A model generated the notes under the pieces. The model was not told the origin of the DNA and did no database searches. It worked only from the letters and a program-made list of their open reading frames with translations. DNA of 64,000 nt from Larimichthys crocea (Eukaryota; Chordata; Actinopteri; Sciaenidae), in assembly GCF_000972845.2 (NCBI RefSeq), contig NC_040018.1, forward strand, positions 663,632 through 727,631, in the 5' to 3' direction. Positions 37,201-47,906 of this stretch are shown piece after piece (within the stretch, counting starts at the first letter, position 1; the number at the start of each line of letters is the position of its first letter). The position numbers and the translations under genes are program-made.

Positions 37201-40200
37201 ATCCAGGGGGAGAGTAATGGTGCGAGGGTGCTCGCCTCTGTACAGTTTGCAGATCCACTCGTGTTTGGTGTCACAGGGCTGCGGCATGATAGTGTCAGTC
37301 AGATCACTGTACACAGCACAGTCCCTCCTGTCATCCTCCTCGTTCTTATCATCTATGAAGGACGACAACACCTGCGCAAAAGCAGACACCATCCTCTAAT
37401 TATTACCTTGTTAGAACAAAGCATGTGGACACGGTGAACATCTTCAATTACTCACAGGAGTACCATCAGACCACTCCCAGCCACCAGGATTATCAGGGTC
37501 TCTCTTATTTAAACCAATCCAGAACCAGCGACCCTCTGTTCTACAAGAGAGGAGCAGAACAAAAGTCTTTTTAACATTTGAACTGAAAGTATTTAATCAC
37601 ACTGATGCAAAAAACAAAAACAAACATGTGGAGCACCCCAGGGTTCAATTCTAAGACCTCTTACCTTCCTCGTACTGTACCCTCGGTTATGTCATATACA
37701 GACATGATGTAGCATTTCATACATATTACGTATACGTATTGTCGTCATTGTGTTAAGATGTAATTTTTTATTCTTGAAAGTTGTCCTTGGAACTGCGTAT
37801 AACACTGACAGCAACAAAAAACAGAGAGAGATTCCTTGTATGTGTACACATACTTGGCCTCTAATTCAGATTCTGATAAAAGCCTATCATCAATCATAAT
37901 CGTTATGATCTGTCCTGTCTGAGTAGATGCCAAGCAGATGTGAAAGACTGGATGCAAAAATGTGATTCACTAGCAGTGAGTAACAGGCTACGTGTACAGT
38001 TCAAGCCATGTCTTATGCTAAAAATGTTATGTATTTTGTTGAGTTGTGTACTTGCATTATTCCTAATGTTTCTCACCATGTTCAAACTCAGAGGAATAAG
38101 TAATTTTGTTTTTATTTGGTGGCCTGTCGACTTCACATCATATCCTCTTTACCACCTCTAGTTGCTAAAACCTCTGGGGAAACAGGTGATATGCCCCGAG
38201 AGTGGGAAAGGAATTTAGCGACTGTGACAAAACATAACATGAATTAAAGTGTAATAAATTATCTCACCCACGAACATGATTTCTGCATGTCACATAGATT
38301 TACATCAGCAATGGTGGTTATGCAACAGTGTATCTTCCATGTTCCCACGCTAGTTCACAACATCATCAAACTACTTTTAATGTTTTTGTTTTGGTGTAAA
38401 GAAAATTACACACTATACGTTAAGGCCTGTTCATTGTCAGACACTAGATTATATTTCATAGCTGCTTTCATAAAACCAACCTGTGTGCTGCCTGAGGTCT
38501 TCAGACAAGAACCGACTGGCTGGTCCTGTCTCTAGATTTAAGACTAGATTGGTTCATGGCTTTGCTATCAGGGCACCTAAGCTCTAGGGTGATTAGCCTG
38601 AAGAGCTATTTTATTTTAAATCACTTCTTGAAACTTATTTTATACTTGACTTATGCTTTATTCACCGCACAATTTAGATTTTTAAGTTATGTTTGTTTTT
38701 TTGTAATCACCTATAGGCGGATTATGAAACAATCCCAAACCACATATTATCTTCATAATCCAAAAAATAAATTCTCACTGCTCTATGAACATAAAACACC
38801 AAAACATAACACCACAACTGATGCATTTACCAGTTCTCATAACATTCCTGCACTGACAAGGCCCAGAGGGCTGTACCAACCCTTCAAATATGGTACTGAG
38901 GAGCTGCTTAACAAACACCTGCTCCTCATAGTGGTGGAAACTGGCCAGCTGAGCCCCGAGGGCCTGGCAGAAGAAGTCTGCTTCCACCCACGAGCGCTTC
39001 ATCAAGACTTTCTCATCGTGGAACACCTAGAAGAGCAAAACTTGCTGTCAGCTGAGGGTTACAGGTTAAATGGAGAACAAACATGCATCACATCTATAGA
39101 AACAGTTTCTTTCTGTATATTTTTAGATATATTCTGTGCATTTATTAATCATTTCACAATCACAATAAATCAACAGTTCAATTATAAATCCTTATATATA
39201 CAGAGAGAAGAACACTAAAATGCCATGCAGTAAATGCATTTTTAATGAACCTTACAATGTAAATTAAACTATTTTCTCAATTAAAAATGATTTTTTTTTT
39301 AGCTTTTTCTGTGCCAGTAGTTTTTGCGGCTTTAGTACTATCACCCCACTGACTATAGAGCTGAAATAATAATACTTGATTAATTACTAGTCGATAGACA
39401 GATAATTAATCAGCTACATTAATCTTTATGTAAAAGTAAATTGACTATCTAGGTTTGATTGGACAAAACATCTGGGCTCTGGGAACTTGTGAGGGTCATT
39501 TTAGAGACCAAACCAATCTATACTGTCCAGTGCATGCTGGCATGCTGGGGTAGGTTAAAAATAATTGTTTTCTTTTGCTTTATGTTTGACATACCTTAAA
39601 ACAGTACATCAGCCCAGAGTGTGATTCCCACCCCGGAGGACAGGGGGCATAGGCATCAATGTGGTGCTCTGGCAACTGGACCTCGTGATAACTGCTGATG
39701 CTCTGCTTACACACTGACAAGGCCTTGTGGGACTTGCAGTCTTTCACCTCCCAGCGACCCAAAGCATGGCCACCTGACATAGCAACACAGCTACCGGCAG
39801 TGACTAATGAGAGGAATAGCAAAGGAATAGATGAAGGAGATGGAAGGAAAAAAAGATTCATGTAAAACCAAATACCCAGATGAACATAATCATAGTATGT
39901 TATTCGTAATTAAAAAAACAAAACATATACAACATCTGGCTACCTGGCTGATGTTTGTTCCAGTTACTGAAGGTGAGAGGGACAGAGAAGCCATTTTTAT
40001 GAGACCAGCTGTACACTCCCATCTCGCCCTCATCCACGAGATCAATCCAGTAATACATGCTACTGTTGGCTCCACTCTCACTCAGCAAACTGTTGACGAA
40101 GGCCTGCTCAAACCTGCCAGCATGAGAAGAGGAGAGGCGAGGCGAGGAGAGAGGCTACAATGTTACCACAAATATTTAAAGGTATAGCTTTTCATAATAA

Positions 40201-43200
40201 GTCAACACAACAAATCATTTGCTCAATAAAACACCTGTTTTCCAATTGAAGAAGATGGGCCTTGCAGTAATATCCTTGCGTTGCATCATAAAAGTTGTGT
40301 TCGTGGCTAGTCACTGTGTAGCAGGAGTGACCGTGTCGCTTCCAGCCCTGCAACATCAACAACAACAAATCCACCAATCAAACTCAATTTAGGTTCTATT
40401 CAAACCTGCAGCTTTTTTCTACATTGCACAAGACTAAAGAATTATAAAATATAGTACTTTAGCAGAAGACCTGAAACATCTAAACGCACACATAATAAGA
40501 AAAATTAGTTACAGGAGTAACATTCAGCAGAGAGACAGAGTTTGTGATACAGAGGGTGAGATGTGGAGTAGGACTGGGTATCAAACATCAATACTTTTTT
40601 TAGACTTTTTTGGTACTGATCAAAATGTGTCTGTGTCTGTTTATATTTCTTGAGCTAACGTTTCCTTTTGGAATCAGCGTTGAAAGAAAAGTACTCAAAC
40701 CTGCCCAGTCCAAATCTGAGTGAAGGTTGTTCTATTTGTGAGTGTATGTGTGTCCGATTATAAGGACGTTTGTGTGTTAGGTTGTGTGGTTTGGTGTTTT
40801 GACAAGTGGTGTCAATTTGCCCCCTCCCCCTTTTCAACCCTATATCCACGTCTACCCCCTCATCCTCCCTATACTTGGTGACCAGAGGCCTACACTAAAA
40901 CTTACGTGAAGATAAAACTAATAAAATGTTCTCATTTTCTCAACAAGATTACACTTACAGGAAACTTTTCACATTGTTGCATGCATTACTTGATTGTACA
41001 AGACCGAAAATAAAGAGACTAAAGTTAAAAATATAGTTTTGTTTGCTTAGATCTTGGCAGGAATCATCAGGGACTGCTCGAGTGTGTCCACTGATATTGT
41101 GCCTGCAGGGCCATTTCTGGCCTCACGATCCTGGGTACGAAGTAGCCCGATGACTCAGGAGTCTGATATTCTTGTAAACAGAGTCAGGGAGCAACATGAA
41201 TGCCAGACAATACGTCAGCAGTGGAGTGAATCAGCTCATTGTGCTTCTGAAGGGAAAACTTGCTCAGAAGTTGAACTGCAGCAGGCGTGTGGCTCCGCCT
41301 GGTGCACGTCCTGATCTGTATGGGGCTATTGTAATACTGGACAGCACATAATCTGCCTCACAAAGTTAAAAATAAGTCACTTCAATTTCAGTCGGAAATA
41401 GAAAAAGAATCTATTCTTCCTAAGCAGAGTGTGGTCAAAGCATTACAAGGTCATTTAACCAAGTCAACAAATCAGACTTTCTTGCAAATGATTCGGTTAC
41501 GTGAGAAATGACGAGGGCATTTATCACCGAACTTTTAAGACACAACTGACAGCAGCACTATTCTTTTACAGGCAGTCTTTTACAAATAAACAAAAGTTCC
41601 AAGTTTTATTGATTTTTGCTAACTTTCTCTTTTATTTGATGGTATCAATCTCTCAAGGCCAAACACAAAAGTGTACTACTAAGGTGGTTAATGTCTGCAA
41701 AATAACTGGCACTGTATGGGATGTTTACAACACTGTATATGTTATATAACATTACAATGTTATATAAGAAGGCAGAATCCATCCAGGCTTATTGTTTCCA
41801 TCTTTCCATCAATATTTTGCATTTCTGCCAACTTGTTCCCTCCTCATACTTCCACTAGCTCAACTACTAGATTCAAACTCTCCATTATACCCTCTGACAT
41901 CTTTTCTTATTTTCACTGTATATTTTTCGTGCGTCCTGTTGTATTCATGTGCTCTGTGTTTTATGCATGCTAAATGTTATCTTTGCTTTCCTATGAACAC
42001 CAAAATCTGTTTCTAACAGGGCGCTCAGGGTTCCAACTCTTTCCTAAAGTTAATTTTCCAGGACTTTTCCAGGACTTTGATGAGATTGTGATTGATGAGA
42101 TCACACCATAAACTAATATTTTCCTCTCCGTCTCATCTCTGGCTGTCAGATTTAAACATATAATTCCCGACTTTCTGTTACTCACTCCTGTAATTTGTTA
42201 AATGCTTTGTTTTAGTATTATTATATGTATTTTTAAAATATTATAGCATTATATTTATTTTGTTTCATTTGGAAAGCCCTTAATGGTCTGTGCTTGCAGT
42301 ACTATGCAAATCAATTTCATCAGTATCATATTATAAATTAACACCCATAATTGAATAACCTGAACACCAATAACATAAATAGTAACCTACAATGTTTTTA
42401 AAGAGACTAATCACAGCCACTACTGAGTCATTACTTCAAAGGTTTTGCAGAGCTCTGTTAGTCAGCGTAGCAGTTCATTCTTAGCATAAATAAGAGAATG
42501 TTGAATTAATCTTCCAGGACATTTAACTTTTTCTCTCATTTTCCATGTTTCCATGTTTTCCGGGACATGTGGTAACCCCGCCGCTGCATGACAGTGTTTC
42601 CTTGTCTCGCTCCAAGACACTTCAGCCACTAAGTACATGTTGACCTGGATGTATGTGTGTTCATTCATGTTCCTACCTCGGGACAACCCTCGTCCCAGGT
42701 TCCGAGGTGACGATTCTGGCTTTCTTTTCTACACACAGCAGGCAGTCGCTCATCACATGACACTAAAAGCCAGTTACCTTCCTGTGAAAGAGGTAAACAT
42801 TTTAGTCTCACAAGGGAAGCACCAGATAGCACGGTTAAACGTTTTAGAGATGACATTCAAAAATTGAAAATCTTTGGGTTTTGAACTGTTTGTTGGAACA
42901 ATATGAGACATTTGAAGAAAACCTTAGGATCTAGAAAACCAAACGGTTAATCAAGAAAATAACAGACGGGTGACTTAATGATGAACAAATTTGAATTTGC
43001 TCACTTAAAACGCTAGAGATTCATGCAAAAGGAAGCATCAACAATGGGTATCCCACCTTCTTGTCTACTTTCACACAGAGTTTTTCATCTGTCAGGTTGT
43101 TGGGGGGGTGATACTGGTGCCAGAGGGTGAGAGTTACTGGTGAGCCTTCGGACCACTCTACAGTCGGTGACGATGCCTGTTTCCAAAGACCGATCCACAC

Positions 43201-46200
43201 CTCCATACTCTCCCCAGAAACTGCACACACCATTGCATTAGTACAAAAAAAACAGTATTTAGTATCCCCATGGTATGTCCACAGAGCATGCATCTGTGTT
43301 GCACGATACTCCTTACAGTTAGCTAGTAGGTTGAGTAGATTTTCCACCTCAGACAGAGAGTGGATGCTGGTGAGGTTTGCTCCCTGAGATTCGCAGGCCT
43401 GAGAAGACTCCTCCCAGCTTCCTGCTTCAGTTTCTGACATCAGCCTGTAGCAGAAACCATTATGAGGCCACCAGCCATTAGCACACTCTGTATGGATATA
43501 TTGCCAGTTCTCTGTAAGTGGAAGAAGAATCGTGAGAGGAGAGGAGGAGAAATGAGAACATGACAGACCAGAATAACAAACAGATTCACAGCAGACATTG
43601 TTTTGGTCTAGCCTCCAACAGTGCAATAGAGAGGAAGGTCAAAAGTTCACTCTCCAGGTGCAGTTCAGCTGTGGAGGCCAAGAGCTACATGAGCTTTAAA
43701 AAAAAAAAAACTCATACATTTTGTACTGACTCATAATTCATCCCTCCCACAGATTAGGACACTTCTGAGGATGTAGGGAAATATGTCAGGTGTTCATCTG
43801 AAGTGTGTGCACACGTTCTCACCTAGTGGCTCGGCTCTCCGGGTGTTGTTAGGCATCTTCTTACAGATGTAAGGCAGAGCAGACTCGCAGGAGAGACTCT
43901 GCCAGTGACCCTCGTAGGCTGAGTTGTACACACCACACTGTCTGTTGTCTTGTAGCGGGCTGGCAGGCAGAGCTGATGAGAACACAGTGATGGGAGAACT
44001 TTAGTCTGAAGGCCACCTTTACTTCCCGCTTGTATACGATCCCACAAGCACCAAACAAGTTATTATGATTTGTTTCAAATCGATATTGAGCATTATTATG
44101 TGTATATTTTTCTCATCTGATGTTCTTAAACCTCAGTGCTAACCGTTCCCTTAATACCCTTAAATACAGCATATATATAAATATATTTTACAGTCTAAGA
44201 TTGTAAATTTTTGTATAATAATAACTTTATTTATATAGCACCTTTACATAGACCCAACAAATTGACAGTATCAAAGAAAATAAAATAAGCTAAGTCAACT
44301 TAAATAATCTTTTATACTTTAATTTCATAAAAAAAGATTTACATCAAAAAATAATTTACTTCTGTTACTTCAATTCCCTATGAACCTGTAATAAGGATAA
44401 TGATGATGATGTATAATAAGCAATCTTAGGTTGAATGATGCAAAATATTGGCATGTTAAACTGATTAAATGTTTTCTTGGCTGTCTATAATTTTGGCAAT
44501 ATTTTAAATTTACCAAAGCAACTTGATTCATTTGGATCCGTGAAGTCGTAGGATTCCTATTCTGGGCAGAATACGCTTAACAATACAAATGCCAGCACAT
44601 ACATTGAAAAAATAGTATGGTGAGGTGATTGAGGTGATTGAGATCTAATTTCTTCTTGTGTTAAAAAAGCTATATCAAATATGCAATCGTTGTGCTCTGT
44701 ATTACTAAAGGAGCTATTGTCAAGCATACTCAGAGCTCATGGAGTAAACAAATAATCAGTACCTGTGGTGAAATTGACCAATGTCAAAGGTGCTCCATCG
44801 GACCACTGCCACCCCCGCCCATCCTTCAGGTGGTTCAGCCCAATCCAGACCATCGCTCCAACACTTGCAAGTCGATCTGCACAACATATAAAACTATGAG
44901 TCTGTACAGGACAGCAAATAGTGAGAAATAAATACAGAGTGATAAAGAGGAAGACAAACACATCAGATGTTGTATATAGTCTGGTTACAGGACATGGTGG
45001 ATGTTTCATTCAGCAGCTTTATGATCCCTCTTTGTGTTTTCTACCAGATGCGTACCTCTGATGTACCTGTGCTCTGCCAGGCTGGTAATGCTGAGCAGAT
45101 TTCCACCTTGAGCTTGGCAGGTTGACATCGCTTGACTCCAGGTTAGTATGGTGTACAGGTTGAACTGGTAACACGCCTGCAGCTCCTGGTTTGACTCCCA
45201 GAAAGGTTCACAACTGGAATCTGTGAATAAAGGCACACATTTAAAAAAGCAGTAGGAAACTTAGAAGGAAGTGAGGTGTAATGAGTCGGTACGCACGTGG
45301 CTCCAGGTGCGGGCAGTGTGTAGAGTGTTTTATGACAGACCTCGCTTTGTGCAGGGGGAAACAGGAGGTGTCCACATGTCTGTGTGTCCATTTTTACCTT
45401 GCACCGGACAGAAGCCCCATCTTTCGGCCTCATCATAACGAGTGCTGGTGGCACACCACAGAAGATGGTCCTCACGCCCCTCTGTCGTGCATTCATAGTA
45501 CCATTTGTTGTTGTATCTAAAGGGAAAAGCACAGGGCATGCCATGCGCATTCCCCAACAAAGTATGGATATCTGCAAATAAAACACACAGATCAGGTTAG
45601 AGAGTAACTAAGATGACTGCTAACGTGTCAAATCTCACCAAAGTGCTGTTAGATTATAAATAAGAAGACATGTAAGATATTTTAGGTATTTACCTTCATA
45701 TGGATATGAGCAGGGCGTCTCTTTAAGGGTGTTGAACCTTCTCCATTCAGTATAAGAGTTTCGCTTTACCACCACCAAACGTCCGGTCACAGCCACCTTC
45801 CACTGGGACGCCCCGTATAGCATGTATCCTTTGCAGCGCCACCACAGCACAGGGACGGACATGTCACACTCGAACATGCCGAGGGGCTGCGTAGTGTCCG
45901 AGATGTTGAGGCCCAGACACTTGCTGGTGCCAACATTAAAGAGGCGATGTCGGGAGACCCACTTCCACAGCATGCGACGCGTAGGCCGCTCGCAGTCGTC
46001 CAGCACCGGGTTGGAGCGGTCCACTGTGATGCAGCGATTCAGTGGCTCACTCTGCTGCAGGATGAACAGACCCTTATCTGGAAAGAGATGGATGGGAGAA
46101 CAAGGAGGAAGAAGAGAAGTGAAGAGGTGAGACACATGAGGAAGTAAGTAATTTCCCATGTGAGAAATCTCGTGTGAGTGTTTCTCCACCAAAATGGAGC

Positions 46201-47541
46201 AAGCTAGATCCCGAGGGAACATTCTGTCATCCAAAACAAATAACTGTCTTTATGCAACTTGATACTGATGAAAACAACTGGAGGAATCATCTTGTCCTCC
46301 TTGTCACTATTGCATACCGGAGACATTAAAAAGTGTGTGTATTACTTGATCTAAATTCAATGTTCACATTGTCTTTGTTGAATTTACAAAGTTGCAAAGA
46401 TTGTTTTAAAGAGGCGTTAGTGTTGCACATTCAGCCTGAACTGGGCTTGAAGGTTTATGTGAAGAAAACTGTATATGTGGGTGTATTTCCACTGTCTGCC
46501 TTCCTGCCATCCTTCCTCTGTGTTTACACAAGCATGGACTACACTAATATACTCATTGTGGTAGGAAAAGACAGTGTTTAAATCTAATCTCTTTGTATGA
46601 AAGTTTGTCTCAGCTCTGTGATGAACTGGCAAATGTAGGGTGTACCCTGCCTTTCGTCTAATGTATGGATTAAATAATCTTTATTTGATTAATATAAAGT
46701 CATTGTTTTAGTGTATATATAAAAAAAAATTGTTGACGTTTTCAGCATCAGGTACCATTTTTCTGCAAACAGATCATTTACAATCATGTTGAACAGCTGG
46801 AAATGAGCCATTTTCTATTGAAAATCAGCAAATTCTCACTTATAAGAAGCTAGAAGCAGTTCATGTTTGACATTATCCCTCCATAAACTAATTGATTTTT
46901 TTAAAAATATCCCATGTTGAACAGACTGATCTGCTGTTTTTCCTCATGCAGTTTAACTTAGCATAATGTTTCTTTTCAATAAAGAATTCATGTAGGGGGA
47001 TGCAAACCATGTGTCATGTTTCTCTCTGTTAAAATGAAGTTGCACAGAGTGGAAAAGTTTTCATTCAGCTTTTGGACAGATAATAATAATATTTTTTTTT
47101 TTTAAAAAGTGGTAATGTGAGCTGGAGCAGTGGGGCTCAAACTGTGGTCCAGAGGCCACTGAGGGGAGGGGGACTTGAAAATAGTTTAGGTGGGTGCAAA
47201 GGAAACTGGGGAATAATTTAACTTAAGTCACCATCTCAATCAACACAATGAGAACATGTTGTAATGATTACTCAGCTCTCCCAACACACACACACACACA
47301 CACTGCGCAGTACAGTTAATATAATTATCCACCATGTTAAAGACTAAATCCTACCAAAGAAACAACTCATTTTGCTGCACGACCACATGAACTTACTGTA
47401 ATAGTCCATGAGCTGGTTTTTCTCCAGGACCTCATCGTCCTCTTCGGTGACACACAAGCAGCTTTTCGCCAACAACACTGTTGCACAAATAGTCGCCACG
47501 ACAGCCACAGAGTCGATGAAACGCAACAACTGTATTAACAT
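24839..47541 (-). CDS. PLA2R1: Secretory phospholipase A2 receptor (M-type)-like, complete
   Basis: Type I membrane receptor; in mammals it binds secreted phospholipases A2, mainly through CTLD5, and collagens via FNII, and cycles through clathrin-coated pits. 30 coding exons join into 4458 nt: 1485 codons plus stop, closely matching human PLA2R1 in length (about 1463) and exon number. Order: signal peptide, CysR, FNII, eight CTLDs, transmembrane helix, ~45-residue tail. Eight CTLDs and the position between LY75 and ITGB6 identify it; MRC1 and MRC2 also have eight CTLDs but lie elsewhere in vertebrate genomes. An in-frame TTG upstream (47559) is not used; the ATG at 47541 opens the signal peptide. 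Intron 15 seems to have a GC donor. Intron 9 (2.3 kb) is the longest. Confidence 0.93.
25785..27403 (-). CDS. PLA2R1: PLA2R1 exons 26-28: CTLD8
   Basis: Exons 27269-27403, 26051-26173 and 25785-25961 (residues ~1257-1401; all phase 1). Motifs: CPSTWVKFGQGCYNF, LTFEESREHCRQK, DVLTIESETENRFVLEQLW, TVWLGMYFNFDS, LAWVDGSAMEYTNWPSKAP, CVNTRVVDGLWYLSQC, LGFICK. Confidence 0.93.
26471..26696 (+). mobile_element. LINE (L2-like) 3' end fragment in PLA2R1 intron 26
   Basis: Reads GGTTTTCTCCAGGTACTTCC, then GTGTGAATGGTTGTTTGTCT, then AGCTGGGATAGGCTCCAGCC and a terminal ATGG repeat. This is the characteristic 3' tail of an abundant fish non-LTR element. No coding part remains. Confidence 0.65.
26745..26960. 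repeat. Second interspersed repeat fragment next to the LINE tail
   Basis: Contains GGGGTTCGGTATCTTGCCCA, AGGACACTTCGTCATGCAGA and GAGCCGGGGATCGAACTACA, motifs of a repeat widely seen in teleosts. Family not assigned. Confidence 0.45.
27504..29469 (-). CDS. PLA2R1: PLA2R1 exons 24-25: CTLD7
   Basis: Exons 29237-29469 and 27504-27684 (residues ~1119-1256). Two-exon CTLD split at phase 0. Motifs: MSWYDAMHMCTENDSDLVSV, VPHWIGLYSQD, NYQWSDGSDTVYTHWDA, CVYMDVNGGWRRADC, PGALCHV. An acidic run DDDED lies before the calcium-loop region. Intron 24 is 1.55 kb, with repeat fragments on both sides of exon 24. Confidence 0.93.
29048..29140 (+). repeat. Teleost interspersed repeat fragment (copy 1)
   Basis: Reads TGCTTATTTGCTTTCTTGCC then AGAGTTAGATGAGA and AATATGAAGCTACAGACAG. 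I know this motif order from a repeat common in percomorph fish. Confidence 0.5.
29581..29735 (+). repeat. Teleost interspersed repeat fragment (copy 2)
   Basis: Starts AAAGGAACAGTTCAACATTT, continues with AGAGTTGGAAAATTGATACC and ACTATCATG, and ends TGTTTCCAGTCTTTATGC. Same family and orientation as the fragment at 29048, on the other side of exon 24. Confidence 0.5.
30964..32300 (-). CDS. PLA2R1: PLA2R1 exons 21-23: CTLD6
   Basis: Exons 32183-32300, 31917-32056 and 30964-31105 (residues ~986-1118; phases 0-1, 1-0, 0-1 as in LY75 CTLD6). Motifs: GKSWNDAQSICSSFEGSLIA, VGVWIGLWDEDPDTWTSG, VSYTNWSPV, EQLCMVLSNN, GKWYFERCSESAYGFVCQK. Confidence 0.93.
32927..37130 (-). CDS. PLA2R1: PLA2R1 exons 16-20: linker and CTLD5
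   Basis: Exons 37095-37130 (DELKKPYWYTE linker), 36254-36414, 34926-34990, 33156-33256 and 32927-33063 (residues ~819-985). Phases 1-1, 1-0, 0-2, 2-1, 1-0 duplicate LY75 exons 17-21. Motifs: WVFYRGAEYLLAKQPFDW, GAYLLSIHSKEEMHF, TDWWIGLSIGQPGED, WSDKTEVEFQNWAEG, RLCVTMSSS, CSDLHGYVCKRK. In mammals CTLD5 is the main sPLA2-binding module. Confidence 0.9.
33257..36253. other. PLA2R1 introns 17 and 18
   Basis: Two introns of about 1.26 and 1.67 kb around the 65-nt exon 18. AT-rich, no recognisable gene. The long plus-strand frame at 35.0-35.35 kb is antisense to exon 18 and shows no domain. Confidence 0.6.
37234..37235 (-). other. PLA2R1: GC splice donor, PLA2R1 intron 15
   Basis: The minus strand reads TACAGAG then GCGAGC. 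No GT follows within about 45 nt, and the phase-1 join YRG-DELKK matches the homologous LY75 boundary (IPRG-KTPKN). Confidence 0.6.
37236..39026 (-). CDS. PLA2R1: PLA2R1 exons 13-15: CTLD4
   Basis: Exons 38881-39026, 37456-37540 and 37236-37371 (residues ~697-818). Motifs: RSWVEADFFCQALGAQLASF, RWFWIGLNKRDPDNPGGWEW, RRDCAVYSD, CDTKHEWICKLYR. The exon 13 donor is GTTGGT. Exon 15 must end AGAG before GCGAGC to keep phase 1 into exon 16, so a GC donor is inferred. Confidence 0.87.
37826..37900 (-). repeat. Interspersed repeat copy, inverted relative to 49228
   Basis: Reads TTCCTTGTATGTGTACACAT then ACTTGG and CAGATTCTGA, the reverse complement of the block at 49228-49270. Lies in PLA2R1 intron 13. 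Confidence 0.55.
39595..40347 (-). CDS. PLA2R1: PLA2R1 exons 10-12: CTLD3
   Basis: Exons 40235-40347, 39944-40113 and 39595-39803 (residues ~533-696; phases 0-2, 2-1, 1-0, identical to LY75 exons 10-12). Motifs: GWKRHGHSCYTV, FEQAFVNSLLSE, YYWIDLVDEG, LTFSNWNKHQP, GSCVAMSGG, GRWEVKDC, LSVCKQ, then CPPGWESHSGLMYCFK starting CTLD4. WIDL replaces WIGL. Confidence 0.93.
40348..42676. other. PLA2R1 intron 9 (2.3 kb)
   Basis: Apart from the MITE-like element at its right, this intron holds a 41.0-41.3 kb stretch with an open plus-strand frame that shows no domain, and no other identifiable feature. Confidence 0.6.
42026..42579. mobile_element. MITE-like element in PLA2R1 intron 9
   Basis: The left end CAGGGTTCCAACTCTTTCCT is followed by a CCAGGACTTTTCCAGGACTT motif. 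The right end reads GTGGTAACCCCG after an inverted CCGGGACAT block. The ends are imperfect inverted repeats and the internal TTCCAGGAC motif recurs near 42514. The pattern resembles hAT-type ends known from fish. Flanking duplications are degenerate. Confidence 0.4.
42677..43511 (-). CDS. PLA2R1: PLA2R1 exons 7-9: CTLD2
   Basis: Exons 43317-43511, 43057-43220 and 42677-42781 (residues ~378-532). Motifs: CANGWWPHNGFCYRL, GSWEESSQACESQGANLTSI, EVWIGLWKQ, VTLTLWHQYHPPNN, KLCVKV, GNWLLVSCDERLPAVCRK. HPPNN occupies the place of EPN, so a classic mannose site is not evident. Confidence 0.93.
43823..45220 (-). CDS. PLA2R1: PLA2R1 exons 4-6: CTLD1
   Basis: Exons 45056-45220, 44763-44876 and 43823-43972 (residues ~235-377; all phase 1). 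Motifs: QACYQFNLYTILTWSQAM, GGNLLSITSLAEH, MVWIGLNHLKDGRGWQWSDG, YNSAYEGHWQSLSC, LPYICKK. It parallels LY75 exons 4-6 in phase and size. Confidence 0.94.
44217..44280. repeat. Fish repeat fragment in PLA2R1 intron 5
   Basis: Contains ATAACTTTATTTATATAGCA followed by CCTTT, a motif shared by many teleost repeats. Only about 60 bp are recognisable. Confidence 0.4.
45398..45571 (-). CDS. PLA2R1: PLA2R1 exon 3: fibronectin type II domain
   Basis: 174 nt, residues ~177-234. Complete FNII pattern: MPCAFPFRYNNKWYYEC and LLWCATSTRYDEAERWGFCP with four Cys and the aromatic collagen-contact positions. Donor GTAAAA, phase 1. It has the same size and phases as LY75 exon 3. Confidence 0.94.
45694..46077 (-). 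CDS. PLA2R1: PLA2R1 exon 2: cysteine-rich (ricin B-type) domain
   Basis: 384-nt exon, residues ~49-176, phase 1 in and out. Motifs: KGLFILQQSEPLNRCITV, LWKWVSRHRLFNVGTSKCLGL, VLWWRCKGYMLYG, ending SYPYEG. In humans this domain carries the main epitope of membranous-nephropathy autoantibodies (family knowledge). Confidence 0.93.
46605..46665 (+). repeat. Short LINE-tail fragment in PLA2R1 intron 1
   Basis: Contains CTCTGTGATGAACTGGC and AGGGTGTACCCTGCCTTTCG, the same tail motif as the element at 26471-26696. Confidence 0.45.
47397..47541 (-). CDS. PLA2R1: PLA2R1 exon 1: signal peptide
   Basis: Begins MLIQLLRFIDSVAVVATICA, a hydrophobic signal sequence ending near AKSCLC, then an acidic stretch VTEEDDEVLEKNQLMDYY. 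The donor is GTAAGT, phase 1. The upstream flank (47690-47770) is GC-rich, compatible with a CpG-type promoter (inference). Confidence 0.88.
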
Positions 47542-47906
47542 TTCGACGGCGGGATGCAATGTTGAAGCGCCAATGTCCGCACATACCGAGGCTCCTGGTC
47601 ACAGAGAGTATTTTGGGCTCGTTGTTTTTTTTCCCCTCATAGAAAACTTTGACCGACTGAAGTTTTTCAGCGGGGGACCAGCGACGTCACGTCTGACGGA
47701 GGAGCTGCTGCTGCTCTCCGGGGCTGGAGGCTGCATTCCTGCCGCTCTGCTCCGGGCTGTTTTCACTGGGTCACAGCCACGAAAGCCTGATTCAGACTGC
47801 ACAAAAGGCCTTCAGTAAACAAACAACACGACACACACATATGAATAATGTACTCACACTACACGTTTTTACTGTTTACTTCACTACCTTTGACAAACCG
47901 TGTACT

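Noticed and set aside
36817..37392. 191-codon minus-strand open frame continuing past PLA2R1 exon 15
   Set aside because: Residues up to KLYR are exon 15. The following sequence is intron read-through in an AT-rich stretch, and exon 16 lies in another frame.
38556..39218. 220-codon plus-strand open frame, the longest in the window
   Set aside because: Its central part is antisense to PLA2R1 exon 13; the remainder is AT-rich intron with biased composition. No domain or splice support.
41054..41314. 86-codon plus-strand frame in PLA2R1 intron 9
   Set aside because: No recognisable domain, no splice or regulatory context. Could be a repeat fragment but I cannot name one.
47542..47559. Upstream in-frame extension of PLA2R1 (LHPAVE)
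   Set aside because: The codon at 47559 is TTG, not ATG. The ATG at 47541 directly begins a signal peptide.
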